Positions 26,135 to 34,456 of a stretch of 64,000 nt of DNA are shown here, in pieces. This stretch comes from Mycobacterium sp. AZCC_0083 (GTDB taxonomy: Bacteria > Actinomycetota > Actinomycetes > Mycobacteriales > Mycobacteriaceae): assembly GCF_014202335.1 (NCBI RefSeq), contig NZ_JACHGP010000023.1, positions 1 through 64,000 of the forward strand, read 5' to 3'. The notes under the pieces were generated by a model. That model saw only the letters and a list, made by a program, of their open reading frames with translations, was not told the DNA's origin and searched no databases. The position numbers and the translations under genes are program-made. Each line of letters starts with the position of its first letter. The first letter of the stretch is position 1.

Positions 26135-27910
26135 TCAGTCCAGCAGCGCCATGGAGGTCGGGGCGTCCTCGGGAAGCACGGCGAGGTCCTCGAACTCCAT
26201 GATGTTGTCGATCTCGAGGCCCATCGCGATGTTGGTGACTCGCTCGAGCATGATCTCGACGATGACGGGCACGCGGAACTCGGCCATCAGCTTCTTGGCG
26301 AGTTCGAATGCAGGCAGGATCTCGTCGGGCTCGGACACGCGCAGCGCCTTGCACCCAAGACCCTCGGCAACCGCGACGTGGTCGACGCCGTAGCCGTTGA
26401 CGTCGGGTGCGTTGATGTTGTCGAAGGCCAGCTGCACGCAGTAGTCCATGTCGAACGCGCGCTGCGCCTGCCTGATCAGACCCAGGTACGCATTGTTCAC
26501 CAGCACGTGAATGTAGGGCAGGTTGAACTGCGCACCCACCGCCAGCTCTTCGATCATGAACTGGAAGTCGTAGTCGCCGGAGAGTGCGACGACGGTCGCA
26601 TCGGGATCGGCGACGCACACGCCCAGCGCGGCGGGCAGCGTCCACCCGAGCGGTCCGGCCTGACCGGCGTTGATCCAATGCCGGGGCTGGTAGACGTGCA
26701 GGAATTGCGCAGCCGCGATCTGCGAAAGCCCAATCGTCGTGACGTACCGGGTTTCCGGGCCGAACGTGCGGTTCATCTCCTCGTACACCCGTTGCGGTTT
26801 GACCGGCACGTTGTCGAAGTGCGTCTTGCGATGCAACGTCCGCTTCCGCTCGGCGCACTCCTCGGCCCAAACGCTCCGATCGGGCAGCGTGCCCGCTGCC
26901 TTGCGCTGACGGGCCACGTCGACGAACAACGCGAGCGCGGCCTTTGCGTCGGACACGATGCCGTAGTCGGGCGCGAAGACCCTGCCGATCTGTGTCGGCT
27001 CGATGTCGACGTGCACGAACTTGCGGCCGGCGCGGTAGGTGTCGAGACCGCCGGTGTGCCGGTTGGCCCACCGATTGCCGATCCCGAGCACGAAGTCCGA
27101 TGCCAGGACGGTCGCGTTGCCGTAGCGGTGCGCGGTCTGCAGTCCGGCCATCCCCGCCATTAGCGGATGATCGTCGGGGATCGTGCCCCAGCCCATCAAG
27201 GTCGGGATGACGGGAACGCCGATGATCTCGGCGAACTCGACGAGCAACTCGGCCGCGTCGGCGTTCACGATGCCGCCGCCCGCGACAATGAGTGGCCGCT
27301 CCGAGGCGACCAGCATGTCGAGCGCCTTCTCGATCTGGGCGCGGCTGGCGGCCGGCTTGTACACCGGCAGCGGTTGATAGGTGTCGGGGTCGAATTCGAT
27401 CTCGGCCTGCTGCACGTCGACCGGAAGGTCGATCAGCACGGGTCCTGGTCGCCCCGACCGCATCAGGTGGAATGCCTGCTGGAACGTCCCAGGCACCTGC
27501 GCGGGCTCCATCACCGTCACGGCCATCTTCGTCAGCGACTGGGCGATCGTGGCGATGTCGACGGCCTGGAAGTCCTCCTTGTGCAGCCTGGCAACCGGGG
27601 CCTGCCCGGTGATGCACAGGATCGGGATGGAGTCGGCCGCAGCCGAATACAGGCCGGTGATCATGTCGGTGCCCGCAGGTCCGGACGTGCCGATGCAGAC
27701 CCCGATGTTGCCTGCCTTGGCGCGGGTGTAGCCCTCGGCCATGTGCGAGGCGCCCTCGACGTGCCGAGCCAGCGTGTGGTGGATGGTGCCGTTGTTCTTG
27801 AGGGCTGAGTAGAAGGGGTTGATGGCGGCGCCGGGCAGCCCGAAGACGTCGGTGACGCCTTCGGCCTGCAGGATCGCGACGGCCGCGTCGACTGCACGCA
27901 TACGGGGCAT
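26135..27910 (-). CDS. gcl: glyoxylate carboligase
   Basis: A thiamine-diphosphate enzyme of 591 residues that joins two glyoxylates to tartronate semialdehyde with loss of CO2. It matches E. coli Gcl closely over its length, including VDAAVAILQAEGVTDVFGLP, GAAINPFYSAL, LARHVEGASHMAEGYTRA and NAYLGLIRQAQRAFDMDYCV. Residue 51 is Val, the hallmark of Gcl where other TPP enzymes have the catalytic Glu, so it is not acetolactate synthase or oxalyl-CoA decarboxylase. The GDYDFQF...NNAYLG segment is the TPP-Mg site. It is the second last gene of the operon. Confidence 0.95.
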   Translation of the reverse strand: MPRMRAVDAAVAILQAEGVTDVFGLPGAAINPFYSALKNNGTIHHTLARHVEGASHMAEGYTRAKAGNIGVCIGTSGPAGTDMITGLYSAAADSIPILCITGQAPVARLHKEDFQAVDIATIAQSLTKMAVTVMEPAQVPGTFQQAFHLMRSGRPGPVLIDLPVDVQQAEIEFDPDTYQPLPVYKPAASRAQIEKALDMLVASERPLIVAGGGIVNADAAELLVEFAEIIGVPVIPTLMGWGTIPDDHPLMAGMAGLQTAHRYGNATVLASDFVLGIGNRWANRHTGGLDTYRAGRKFVHVDIEPTQIGRVFAPDYGIVSDAKAALALFVDVARQRKAAGTLPDRSVWAEECAERKRTLHRKTHFDNVPVKPQRVYEEMNRTFGPETRYVTTIGLSQIAAAQFLHVYQPRHWINAGQAGPLGWTLPAALGVCVADPDATVVALSGDYDFQFMIEELAVGAQFNLPYIHVLVNNAYLGLIRQAQRAFDMDYCVQLAFDNINAPDVNGYGVDHVAVAEGLGCKALRVSEPDEILPAFELAKKLMAEFRVPVIVEIMLERVTNIAMGLEIDNIMEFEDLAVLPEDAPTSMALLD

Positions 27911-27935
27911 GGCTGGTTCTCCCTAGTTCTTTCGA

Positions 27936-28820
27936 CTACTTGCTACGGCCGGAGAGCTGCTCGACGAGCTTGAGCAGCGCGCTGTGGTCGAGACCGCCGT
28001 CGCCTTGGGCCTTCAATGAGGCGATCAACTGGGCGACCACCGCACCGAGCGGGATCACGACGCCCGCCTGCCGAGCGGCGGCGGTGACGATGCCCATGTC
28101 CTTGTCGTGCAGCGCGATCCGGAAGCCTGGGGTGAAGTCGCGAGCCAGCATGCCTGCCGCCTTGCGCTGCAGGATGGTGTTGCCCGCGAGCCCGCCTGCC
28201 AGCACCTTGATCGCGGCCTCGGTGTCGACGCCGTATGCCTCGAGGAACACGATGGCCTCGGCGACGAGCTCGATGGTGCCCGCCACGATGAGCTGGTTGG
28301 CCGCCTTGACGGTCTGCCCGGATCCGGCGGGACCGACGAGGGCCACGGTCTTGCCGACGGCCTTGAAGACTTCGCCGGCTGCGGCGAAGTCCTCGGCGTT
28401 GCCGCCCACCATGATCGAGAGGATGCCGTCGATCGCACCCTGCTCGCCGCCGGACACCGGGGCGTCCAGCACGCGGAAGCCGCGCTGCTGACCTTCGGCC
28501 GCCAGCCGCGCCGACACGTCCGGCCGGATCGACGAGAAGTCGATGATCAGGGCGTTCTCCCTGGCGGTGGCGAACACCCCGTCGGGCCCGGTGAGCACCT
28601 CTTCCACGTCGGGGGAGTCGGGCACCATGATGGCGACCACGTCGGCGTCCTTGACGGCTTCGCCGATGCTGGCAGCGCCGCGACCGCCCGCCGCGACGAG
28701 TGCGTCGATCGCAGGCTGGGCGAGGTTGTATCCGACGACGTCGAAACCGACGTTGACGAGGTTGATCGCCATGGGCTTGCCCATGATGCCCAGTCCGATG
28801 AAGGCAATGGTGGTGGTCAT
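27936..28820 (-). CDS. glxR: tartronate semialdehyde reductase (2-hydroxy-3-oxopropionate reductase)
   Basis: This 294-residue beta-hydroxyacid dehydrogenase reduces tartronate semialdehyde to D-glycerate with NAD(P)H. Features are the Rossmann motif IGLGIMGKPMA at the N-terminus, DAPVSGGEQGA (substrate loop) and GPAGSGQTVKAANQL with the catalytic Lys. The ATG at 28820 follows AAAGGA by eight bases; the frame is open further upstream, but that part overlaps hyi out of frame. It lies between gcl (25 nt) and hyi (17 nt), the usual glyoxylate operon order. Confidence 0.93.
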   Translation of the reverse strand: MTTTIAFIGLGIMGKPMAINLVNVGFDVVGYNLAQPAIDALVAAGGRGAASIGEAVKDADVVAIMVPDSPDVEEVLTGPDGVFATARENALIIDFSSIRPDVSARLAAEGQQRGFRVLDAPVSGGEQGAIDGILSIMVGGNAEDFAAAGEVFKAVGKTVALVGPAGSGQTVKAANQLIVAGTIELVAEAIVFLEAYGVDTEAAIKVLAGGLAGNTILQRKAAGMLARDFTPGFRIALHDKDMGIVTAAARQAGVVIPLGAVVAQLIASLKAQGDGGLDHSALLKLVEQLSGRSK

Positions 28821-28837
28821 GTGTTTGGGTCCTTTCG

Positions 28838-29671
28838 TCAGCGCGGTGCGGTGGTCGCGCCGCGGCGCTCGCGCGGTAGCCACGCGAGGCTCTCGGTGGT
28901 GGTGGGGGTTGTCGGCTTGTACTCGAGGCCAACCCAGCCGCGGTAGCCTGCGGCCTCGATGCGGGTGAGATATCCGTCGATGTCGAGCGCGCCGGTGCCC
29001 GGCTCGCCACGGCCGGGTGCGTCCGCGATCTGTACGTGGGCGATGCCCGCCGCGTACTGATCGATGACGGTGTCGAGAGCCTCGCCGTTCGCGGCCAGAT
29101 GGTAGAGGTCGCACAGGAATCCGACGTTGTCGTGACCGGCGGCTTTGACCCGACCTATCACCGCGGCGACGTCCGCGGCGGTGCGCAGTGGGTAGGGCTT
29201 CGGCCCGCTGATCGGCTCGATCAGCACCGTCGCGCCGATGCCTGCCGCCGCCTTCGCCGCGAAATCGAGGTTCTCGACGGCCAAGTCATCCTGCTGTTGC
29301 GGTACCACGCCGTCGACGCGGTTGCCGTACAGCGCGTTGAAGGCTTGCACGCCAAGGCGGGTGCCGATCTCGATGGCGACGTCGATGTTGTCGCGGAACT
29401 CCGTCGATCGCGCGGGGATGGACAGCACCCCGCAGTCCGGACCTGCCAGGTCACCGGCGAAGAAGTTCAGGCCGATCAGTGCGACGCCGGCGTCGGCAAC
29501 CGCGTGCGTGAACGCATCGACCTCGGCGTCGGTCGGGACCGCGGTGGGGAACGGCCACCAGAACTCCACCGCGTCGAACCCGGCAGCCTTCGCGGCGGCC
29601 GGGCGCTGTAGCAGCGGTAGTTCGGGGAACAGGATCGAGCAGTTCGCCAGATAGCGGAGACGGTGCGTCAT
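28838..29671 (-). CDS. hyi: hydroxypyruvate isomerase
   Basis: A TIM-barrel isomerase of 277 residues (AP endonuclease 2/xylose isomerase-like family) interconverting hydroxypyruvate and tartronate semialdehyde. Family segments are RYLANCSILFPELPLLQRPA, FDAVEFWWPFP, GLNFFAGDLAGPDCGVLSIP, LIEPISGPKPYPLRTAADV (metal-ligand Glu) and HVQIADAPGRGEPGTGALD. The start MTHRLRY at 29671 fits the family; the in-frame ATG at 29719 would add 16 unusual residues. It is the first gene of the operon, divergent from an IclR regulator. Confidence 0.92.
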   Translation of the reverse strand: MTHRLRYLANCSILFPELPLLQRPAAAKAAGFDAVEFWWPFPTAVPTDAEVDAFTHAVADAGVALIGLNFFAGDLAGPDCGVLSIPARSTEFRDNIDVAIEIGTRLGVQAFNALYGNRVDGVVPQQQDDLAVENLDFAAKAAAGIGATVLIEPISGPKPYPLRTAADVAAVIGRVKAAGHDNVGFLCDLYHLAANGEALDTVIDQYAAGIAHVQIADAPGRGEPGTGALDIDGYLTRIEAAGYRGWVGLEYKPTTPTTTESLAWLPRERRGATTAPR

Positions 29672-29700
29672 CGGAGGTCTTCTTTCGCATTGTGGAATTT

Positions 29701-29750
29701 CTTTCTTGCGATACGACAACTATAGGACGTATTCTGTATGCAGTCAACGA
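29701..29750. promoter_or_regulatory. divergent hyi/iclR control region
   Basis: The 105-nt gap between hyi and the IclR start holds GCGATACGAC near 29708 and GTATTCTGTATGCAGTC at 29729-29745. The latter shares the TGTATGC half-site seen upstream of frc, gntR and transporter 2. IclR probably acts here; GntR binding is possible. Confidence 0.4.
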
Positions 29751-29776
29751 GAAGTTGCCGTGAGGGGAGGACCGGA

Positions 29777-30571
29777 ATGGCCCAGCAACGTGACCCCGCC
29801 GGACGCCCGACCGGTGGTGTGCAGTCGATCGCGCGGGTCTTCGACCTATTGGAGGCGATGGCCGATCTTGGCGGCATCGCGACGCTGTCCGAACTCGCGC
29901 ACCGCTCGGGCCTGCCCGTGCCCACCATCCACCGGCTGGTGCGCACGCTCGTCGACCTCGGGTACGTGCGCCAGGAGCCGTCGAGGGCGTACGCACTCGC
30001 CCCTCGACTGGTGCGACTCGGCGAGGGCGCCAGCCGACTGATCGGCACGTGGGCGACGCCCTACCTGCGGCGGCTCGTCGATGCGGTGGGCGAGAGTGCG
30101 AACCTCGCGCTGCTCGACGGTGAGGAGGTCGTCTACGCGGCCCAGGTCCCCGGACGGCACTCCATGCGGATGTTCACCGAAGTAGGGCGCCGCGCAGGCA
30201 TGCATTGCACAGCAGTCGGCAAGGCGATGCTCGCCGCGATGCCGCCCGACCGCGCCTTCGAGATCCTGCGCCGCTCGGAGTTATCCGCTCAGACCGCGCA
30301 CACGCTCACGACGATGGATGCCATGCAGGACGAACTCGGCCGGATACGCGAAAACGGTTACGCCATGGACGAAGAGGAGCAGGAGATCGGCGTGCGATGC
30401 GTCGCCGTGGCCATCCCCGGTGAGCGGGCCAGGGCTGCCATCTCCGTCTCGGGCCCGTCGACACGCATGACGGAGTCGCTTGTCGGCGCCGCGGTTCCGG
30501 CCTTGCTGGAAACGGCGCGCGCGTTTGGCAAGGAGCTCGATCTCGCAGGGGTCGTGGCCCCCGGCCGGTGA
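29777..30571 (+). CDS. IclR-family regulator of the glyoxylate operon
   Basis: A 264-residue IclR protein. The N-terminal winged helix is SIARVFDLLEAMADLGGIAT, LSELAHRSGLPVPTIHRLVR. The effector domain holds MHCTAVGKAMLAAMP and EEQEIGVRCVAVAIPGERAR, as in AllR/GclR-type regulators that sense glyoxylate or allantoin derivatives. The ATG at 29777 follows GGGGAGG; an in-frame ATG at 29738 has no such site. Divergent position to hyi-glxR-gcl-glxK makes it the likely local regulator. The effector is inferred, not shown. Confidence 0.88.
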   Translation: MAQQRDPAGRPTGGVQSIARVFDLLEAMADLGGIATLSELAHRSGLPVPTIHRLVRTLVDLGYVRQEPSRAYALAPRLVRLGEGASRLIGTWATPYLRRLVDAVGESANLALLDGEEVVYAAQVPGRHSMRMFTEVGRRAGMHCTAVGKAMLAAMPPDRAFEILRRSELSAQTAHTLTTMDAMQDELGRIRENGYAMDEEEQEIGVRCVAVAIPGERARAAISVSGPSTRMTESLVGAAVPALLETARAFGKELDLAGVVAPGR

Positions 30572-30577
30572 GCGTCG

Positions 30578-31228
30578 CTATCTCAGTGGGCGCAGCGTGG
30601 TCTTCGAGGACTTGACGCGGCGGCTTGGCTGCCATGTCGAATGAGCCAGGGCCGCAAGCGCATCGGCGGTCTGGTCGCAGAATCGTTCGTGCTCGGTCAG
30701 GCCCTGCGTCAGCGCGCGAACCATGGTGGTGGCAACCAGGAAGTCGAACACCGCCTCCGCGCGCGCGCTGAGTTGCCGTGCGGTGAGGTCGGTTAGGTAG
30801 CCGGCCAAGAGCCGGGTCAGCAGTGCCCGGACGTCGCGTTCGGCTCGGTTGACCAGTCGCTCGTAGAGACCGTCCTCGTGCTGATAGGCAAGCAGCAGTC
30901 CGGGGATGGCCGCCCTGGTCACCGGGTCGGCGAGCTGGTTGAGGAAGGTGAGCACCCACGCGCCGAGGTCCGTGCGGAGGTCGCCGCTGGACTCGGGTAC
31001 GGCTGCCGGTTCGGTGTGGCCGAACGCCGCGTCCTCGATGAGGGCCTCTCTGCTGGGCCACCGGCGATAGATGGTGGGTGCTCCGACGCCCGCCCGTCGG
31101 GCGATGGCGACGATCGTCGTCCCCTGATAGCCGTGCTCGACCAGAAGGTCGCGCGCGGCCTGCAGCACGTCGACGTCCTTCTGCGGATCCCGCGGGCGAC
31201 CGGGCATCGGCTGGGGTGCGGTGGTCAT
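30578..31228 (-). CDS. TetR-family repressor
   Basis: A 216-residue TetR regulator: DNA-binding domain VLQAARDLLVEHGYQGTTIV, AIARRAGVGAPTIYRRWPSR, followed by a TetR_C-type helical ligand domain with QLADPVTRAAIPGLLLAYQH. It ends seven bases from the convergent iclR stop. It is divergent from the DUF-phosphotransferase pair at 31317, and a clear palindrome lies between, so it probably represses both. Confidence 0.88.
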   Translation of the reverse strand: MTTAPQPMPGRPRDPQKDVDVLQAARDLLVEHGYQGTTIVAIARRAGVGAPTIYRRWPSREALIEDAAFGHTEPAAVPESSGDLRTDLGAWVLTFLNQLADPVTRAAIPGLLLAYQHEDGLYERLVNRAERDVRALLTRLLAGYLTDLTARQLSARAEAVFDFLVATTMVRALTQGLTEHERFCDQTADALAALAHSTWQPSRRVKSSKTTLRPLR

Positions 31229-31259
31229 CTCTGAAAAAGTACCTCAAAGCGCTAGTTTT

Positions 31260-31284
31260 ATTACGTGTGACGCTATAACGTAAT
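31260..31284. promoter_or_regulatory. palindromic operator ATTACGT-N11-ACGTAAT
   Basis: Perfect inverted repeat with 7-nt arms (31260-31266 and 31278-31284) midway between the divergent TetR gene (start 31228) and the gene at 31317. Position and symmetry fit the TetR dimer site. Confidence 0.7.
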
Positions 31285-31316
31285 GCGCCATCGACCCCGA
31301 GAGGAGACGCGTTGCC

Positions 31317-32432
31317 ATGCTGACGCCCCACGACGAGATGCTCGCCCATCAACTGCCCACCACGTTCGATCACGTCTCGCAGAGCGACCTGCGCTGGGTG
31401 GAGCGCATCGTGATGTACGGCTTCGACAAGTCCGGGGACGTCAACGTGATGACCGGGATGGCGCGCTACCCGAACCGCAACGTCACCGACGCCTACGCGA
31501 TGGTCACCAAGCGGGGCGGTGAAACCAAGGTGGTCCGGATGTCGACCGAACTCAATCCGGAGTCGGGTGCCCTCGGCGTCTACGAAGTTGGGCCGTACAC
31601 CTACCGCATCGAGGAGCCGCTGCGTCGGGTCCGATCCACGATCGCGCCCAACGAACAGGGGTTGAGCCTGGACCTGAGCCTGTCCGGAAGGTTCGAGACC
31701 TACGAACAGACACCGGCCTTTCACCGCAGCCGCGGCCGGGTCAGCGAGGACGCCAGACGGTTCTATCAGAACGGTCGGCTCGAGGGCTGGATCGACGTCG
31801 ACGGTGAACGCATCGAGATCGATCCGGATCGTTGGTGGTTCGGAAGGGACCACTCGTGGGGTGTGCGCAACGGGCCCGGCGGTGGCAGCCTGCCGGACGG
31901 TACCGAGAAGCAGCCTCCCGAGATTCCCGAAGGCGTCCTGTACTACATGGGAATCTTCGAATTCGACGACGAGCTGGTGCATTTCGCGCAGCGCGAGTAC
32001 AGCGACGGCACACGGTGGCAGTTCGAGGGCGAAGTACTTCATCCTCTCGAGTCGGGACGTTCGCACGACACGATCATCGACGTCGAGCACGACCTGAAGT
32101 TCCGCGCCGAGCAGCGGGTGATCAGCGGTGGCACGTTCATCGTTCATCGCGGCGATCGCTCGACGAGCACCATCGACGTGAACCCGCTGACTGATTTCTG
32201 GCCCGGTCTGGCCGGCTATGACGAGTTCAACGGTTACGCGTCAGGGCTTTGGCGGGGAAGGGATTTCATCGACGGTTTCACGGTGAACTCCGCCGATCCG
32301 GAGGTGGTCCGACCGGTGAGCCTGGTCAGCGAGACGTTGTGCGAGGTCCGGATGGACGGCAAGGTCGGGCACGGGCTTGTCGAGATGGTGTGCATGGGCG
32401 CCTACCCACGTTACGGCTACCAGGGATGGTAG
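31317..32432 (+). CDS. conserved hypothetical, lipocalin/DUF7064-like
   Basis: A 371-residue soluble protein rich in beta-strands, with no signal peptide or membrane segment. Blocks such as MSTELNPESGALGVYEVGPY, WWFGRDHSWGVRNGPGG and LYYMGIFEFDDELVHFAQRE resemble mycobacterial proteins that pair with APH-type phosphotransferases and steroid or lipid catabolism genes. I believe it belongs near the DUF7064/7065 group but cannot confirm it. AGGAGA precedes the ATG. It overlaps the downstream phosphotransferase by 7 nt, so the two are translationally coupled, under the divergent TetR. Confidence 0.6.
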   Translation: MLTPHDEMLAHQLPTTFDHVSQSDLRWVERIVMYGFDKSGDVNVMTGMARYPNRNVTDAYAMVTKRGGETKVVRMSTELNPESGALGVYEVGPYTYRIEEPLRRVRSTIAPNEQGLSLDLSLSGRFETYEQTPAFHRSRGRVSEDARRFYQNGRLEGWIDVDGERIEIDPDRWWFGRDHSWGVRNGPGGGSLPDGTEKQPPEIPEGVLYYMGIFEFDDELVHFAQREYSDGTRWQFEGEVLHPLESGRSHDTIIDVEHDLKFRAEQRVISGGTFIVHRGDRSTSTIDVNPLTDFWPGLAGYDEFNGYASGLWRGRDFIDGFTVNSADPEVVRPVSLVSETLCEVRMDGKVGHGLVEMVCMGAYPRYGYQGW

Positions 32433-33484
32433 CAACGAGTCCGTCGACGGCGCGTCTGGCCGCCGACGACTTGCCGGCGGCGCTGGAACCCATTCTGCGG
32501 TCACGCATCCCGGGTGCCGGGGGCGCGACCATCGCCAACTGGGCGCCGACCGAACGTGGCTTCTCCACCGAGACGTTCCTGTTCGACGTCACCGGTATCG
32601 AGGGTGAGCCGTCGTCCATCGGGCTGGTGTTTCGCAGGCCGCCGGAATTCGCGATCCTGCCCGACTACGATCTACGCAGGCAGTTCCTGACCATGCAGCG
32701 CCTGGAACCGTCACCGATCCCGGTACCGCGGGTGCGGTGGATCGACGCAGGGCCGGATGCGCTGGGGACGCCGTACTTCATCATGGATCGCGTCGACGAT
32801 GCGGTCAGCGTGAGTGACTTTCCGCCGTATCACCAGGCCGGCATCTTTGCCGACACCGATGACGCCGGACGCGCCATGCTGTGGAACGGATGTCTCGACA
32901 TCGTCGCCGCCGTCCACCGACTCGATCCGGCCGAGTACCGGCTGGGTTTCCTCGATTTGGCGGCCTACGGCGATACCGCGCCGCAGGGGCTGGCGAACTT
33001 CCTGCGTTACGCGATCACCTGGGCCACTGGCGACGGTCCGATGAAGCCCGCCTTCGCGCGCGCGCTGGACTGGCTGGACTCCCACCTCTACGTCCCGGAG
33101 CGGGTGACGCTGTGCTGGGGGGACGCCCGCATGTCGAACGTCCTCTATCGGCCCGACCTTCGCGCCGCGGCGGCGCTCGACTGGGAGGTCGCCTATCTCG
33201 GGGACCCAGAAGCCGACCTGGCCTGGATGTTCATGACCGACTGGGTCAGCAGCCCGCTGGAGAACCGCGGGCTGGCGCCGGGGACGCCGAGTCGCGAGGA
33301 GAGCATCGAGCGCTATGAGCGACTGACGGGGCACCGGGTGCGCAACATGCGGTTCAACGACGTCACCGCTGCCTTGCTGCTCGCCGTCGCGCTGATCCGG
33401 CTCAACGAAAGGCTGAATCTCGATGGCGTCGACGTGGCGGAGATCTGCGCCGAGCGGGTGGATCTGGTGCTCACCGGCGGCTGA
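32426..33484 (+). CDS. APH-family phosphotransferase
   Basis: A 352-residue aminoglycoside phosphotransferase-like kinase of the type found with acyl-CoA dehydrogenases. Features are ERGFSTETFLFDVTG (nucleotide loop), the Brenner-type loop LCWGDARMSNVLYR (HGD replaced by WGD, with Asn metal ligand) and ALDWEVAYLGDPEADLAWMF (DFG-equivalent Asp). It probably phosphorylates a small hydroxylated metabolite rather than an antibiotic. The ATG at 32426 overlaps the end of the preceding gene, which indicates coupling; an open frame further upstream has no start signal. Confidence 0.82.
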   Translation: MVATSPSTARLAADDLPAALEPILRSRIPGAGGATIANWAPTERGFSTETFLFDVTGIEGEPSSIGLVFRRPPEFAILPDYDLRRQFLTMQRLEPSPIPVPRVRWIDAGPDALGTPYFIMDRVDDAVSVSDFPPYHQAGIFADTDDAGRAMLWNGCLDIVAAVHRLDPAEYRLGFLDLAAYGDTAPQGLANFLRYAITWATGDGPMKPAFARALDWLDSHLYVPERVTLCWGDARMSNVLYRPDLRAAAALDWEVAYLGDPEADLAWMFMTDWVSSPLENRGLAPGTPSREESIERYERLTGHRVRNMRFNDVTAALLLAVALIRLNERLNLDGVDVAEICAERVDLVLTGG

Positions 33485-33487
33485 TCG

Positions 33488-34456
33488 CTAAGGCGCTCGT
33501 CGATTCGCCACGATGAGGCTCAAGAGGTCGAAGACCACGGTGGCGGCTGCCACACAGGTGATTTCGGCGTGATCGTAGGCAGGCGCTACCTCGACGACGT
33601 CGGCGCCGACGATGTTGATACCCGTGAGTTGTCGCAGCATGCGCAGCAGCTCCCGCGAGGTCAGCCCGCCTGCCTCGGGCGTTCCGGTGCCTGGAGCGAA
33701 GGCCGGGTCGAGGACGTCAATGTCGACCGACAGGTACACGGGCACGTCGGCGACTCGCCGCCGGACGACGTCCACCGCGGCCTCGACTCCCATCACGTCG
33801 AGGTCGCCTGCCCGGATGATCCGGAAGCCCATCCGGGCATCGTCGTTGAGGTCCATCTGGTCATAGATCGGGCCGCGGATGCCGATGTGGATCGAGTGGT
33901 CCTCCACCAGCAGGCCCTCTTCGAACGCCCTCCGGAAGATCGTGCCGTGCGTCACCGGCGCGCCGAAGTACGTGTCCCAGGTGTCGAGGTGCGCGTCGAA
34001 GTGAACGAGGGCAACGGGTCCGTAAATGGAGTGCAGCGCACGAAGATTCGGCAGTGCGATGGTGTGGTCGCCACCGATCGACACCACCTTGCGCTGTCGG
34101 TCTCCGATGACCTCCCGCACGTGGTTCTCGATCTGCGCGCACGCTTCGGTGATGTCGTACGGCGTCACCGTCACGTCGCCGGCATCAACGATCTGGACCT
34201 CCTCGAGCGGGGCAACCCCGAGCTCGACGTGGAAGCCGGGACGCAGGGTACGCGCGGCCTGTCGCACGCCCATCGGGCCGAATCTCGCCCCCGGCCGATA
34301 GGACGTGCCACCGTCGAAAGGCACTCCCAGAACGGCGATTTCGTAGTCGCTTACTTCGTGGATGTCCGCGATCCGCGCGAACGTGCCCTTGCCGGCGTAT
34401 CGGGGCACTTGTCCCGATGGCGTGGCACCGATGATCGGGTCGTCACTGGTAGACAT
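33488..34456 (-). CDS. ureohydrolase (agmatinase/guanidino-acid hydrolase family)
   Basis: This 322-residue Mn-dependent ureohydrolase hydrolyses a guanidino group to urea and an amine. All six metal ligands are visible: His131 (GGDHT), Asp154-x-His156-x-Asp158 (DAHLD) and Asp245/Asp247 (SVDIDVLDPAFAPGTGTPE). Agmatine, guanidinobutyrate and guanidinopropionate are all possible substrates. Two adjacent ATGs exist; the one at 34456 has AGAAGG six bases upstream. Its 5' end overlaps the Rieske oxygenase gene by 14 nt, in an order TetR-Rieske-ureohydrolase. Confidence 0.85.
   Translation of the reverse strand: MSTSDDPIIGATPSGQVPRYAGKGTFARIADIHEVSDYEIAVLGVPFDGGTSYRPGARFGPMGVRQAARTLRPGFHVELGVAPLEEVQIVDAGDVTVTPYDITEACAQIENHVREVIGDRQRKVVSIGGDHTIALPNLRALHSIYGPVALVHFDAHLDTWDTYFGAPVTHGTIFRRAFEEGLLVEDHSIHIGIRGPIYDQMDLNDDARMGFRIIRAGDLDVMGVEAAVDVVRRRVADVPVYLSVDIDVLDPAFAPGTGTPEAGGLTSRELLRMLRQLTGINIVGADVVEVAPAYDHAEITCVAAATVVFDLLSLIVANRRAP

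Noticed and set aside
26135..27910. Reading the TPP enzyme as oxalyl-CoA decarboxylase because of the frc context
   Set aside because: It aligns along its full length with glyoxylate carboligase, has Val51 and sits with hyi, glxR and glycerate kinase.
30306..32147. Long minus-strand frame across iclR, TetR and the DUF gene
   Set aside because: It covers three real genes and an operator, has no motif and no start signal; a shadow frame.
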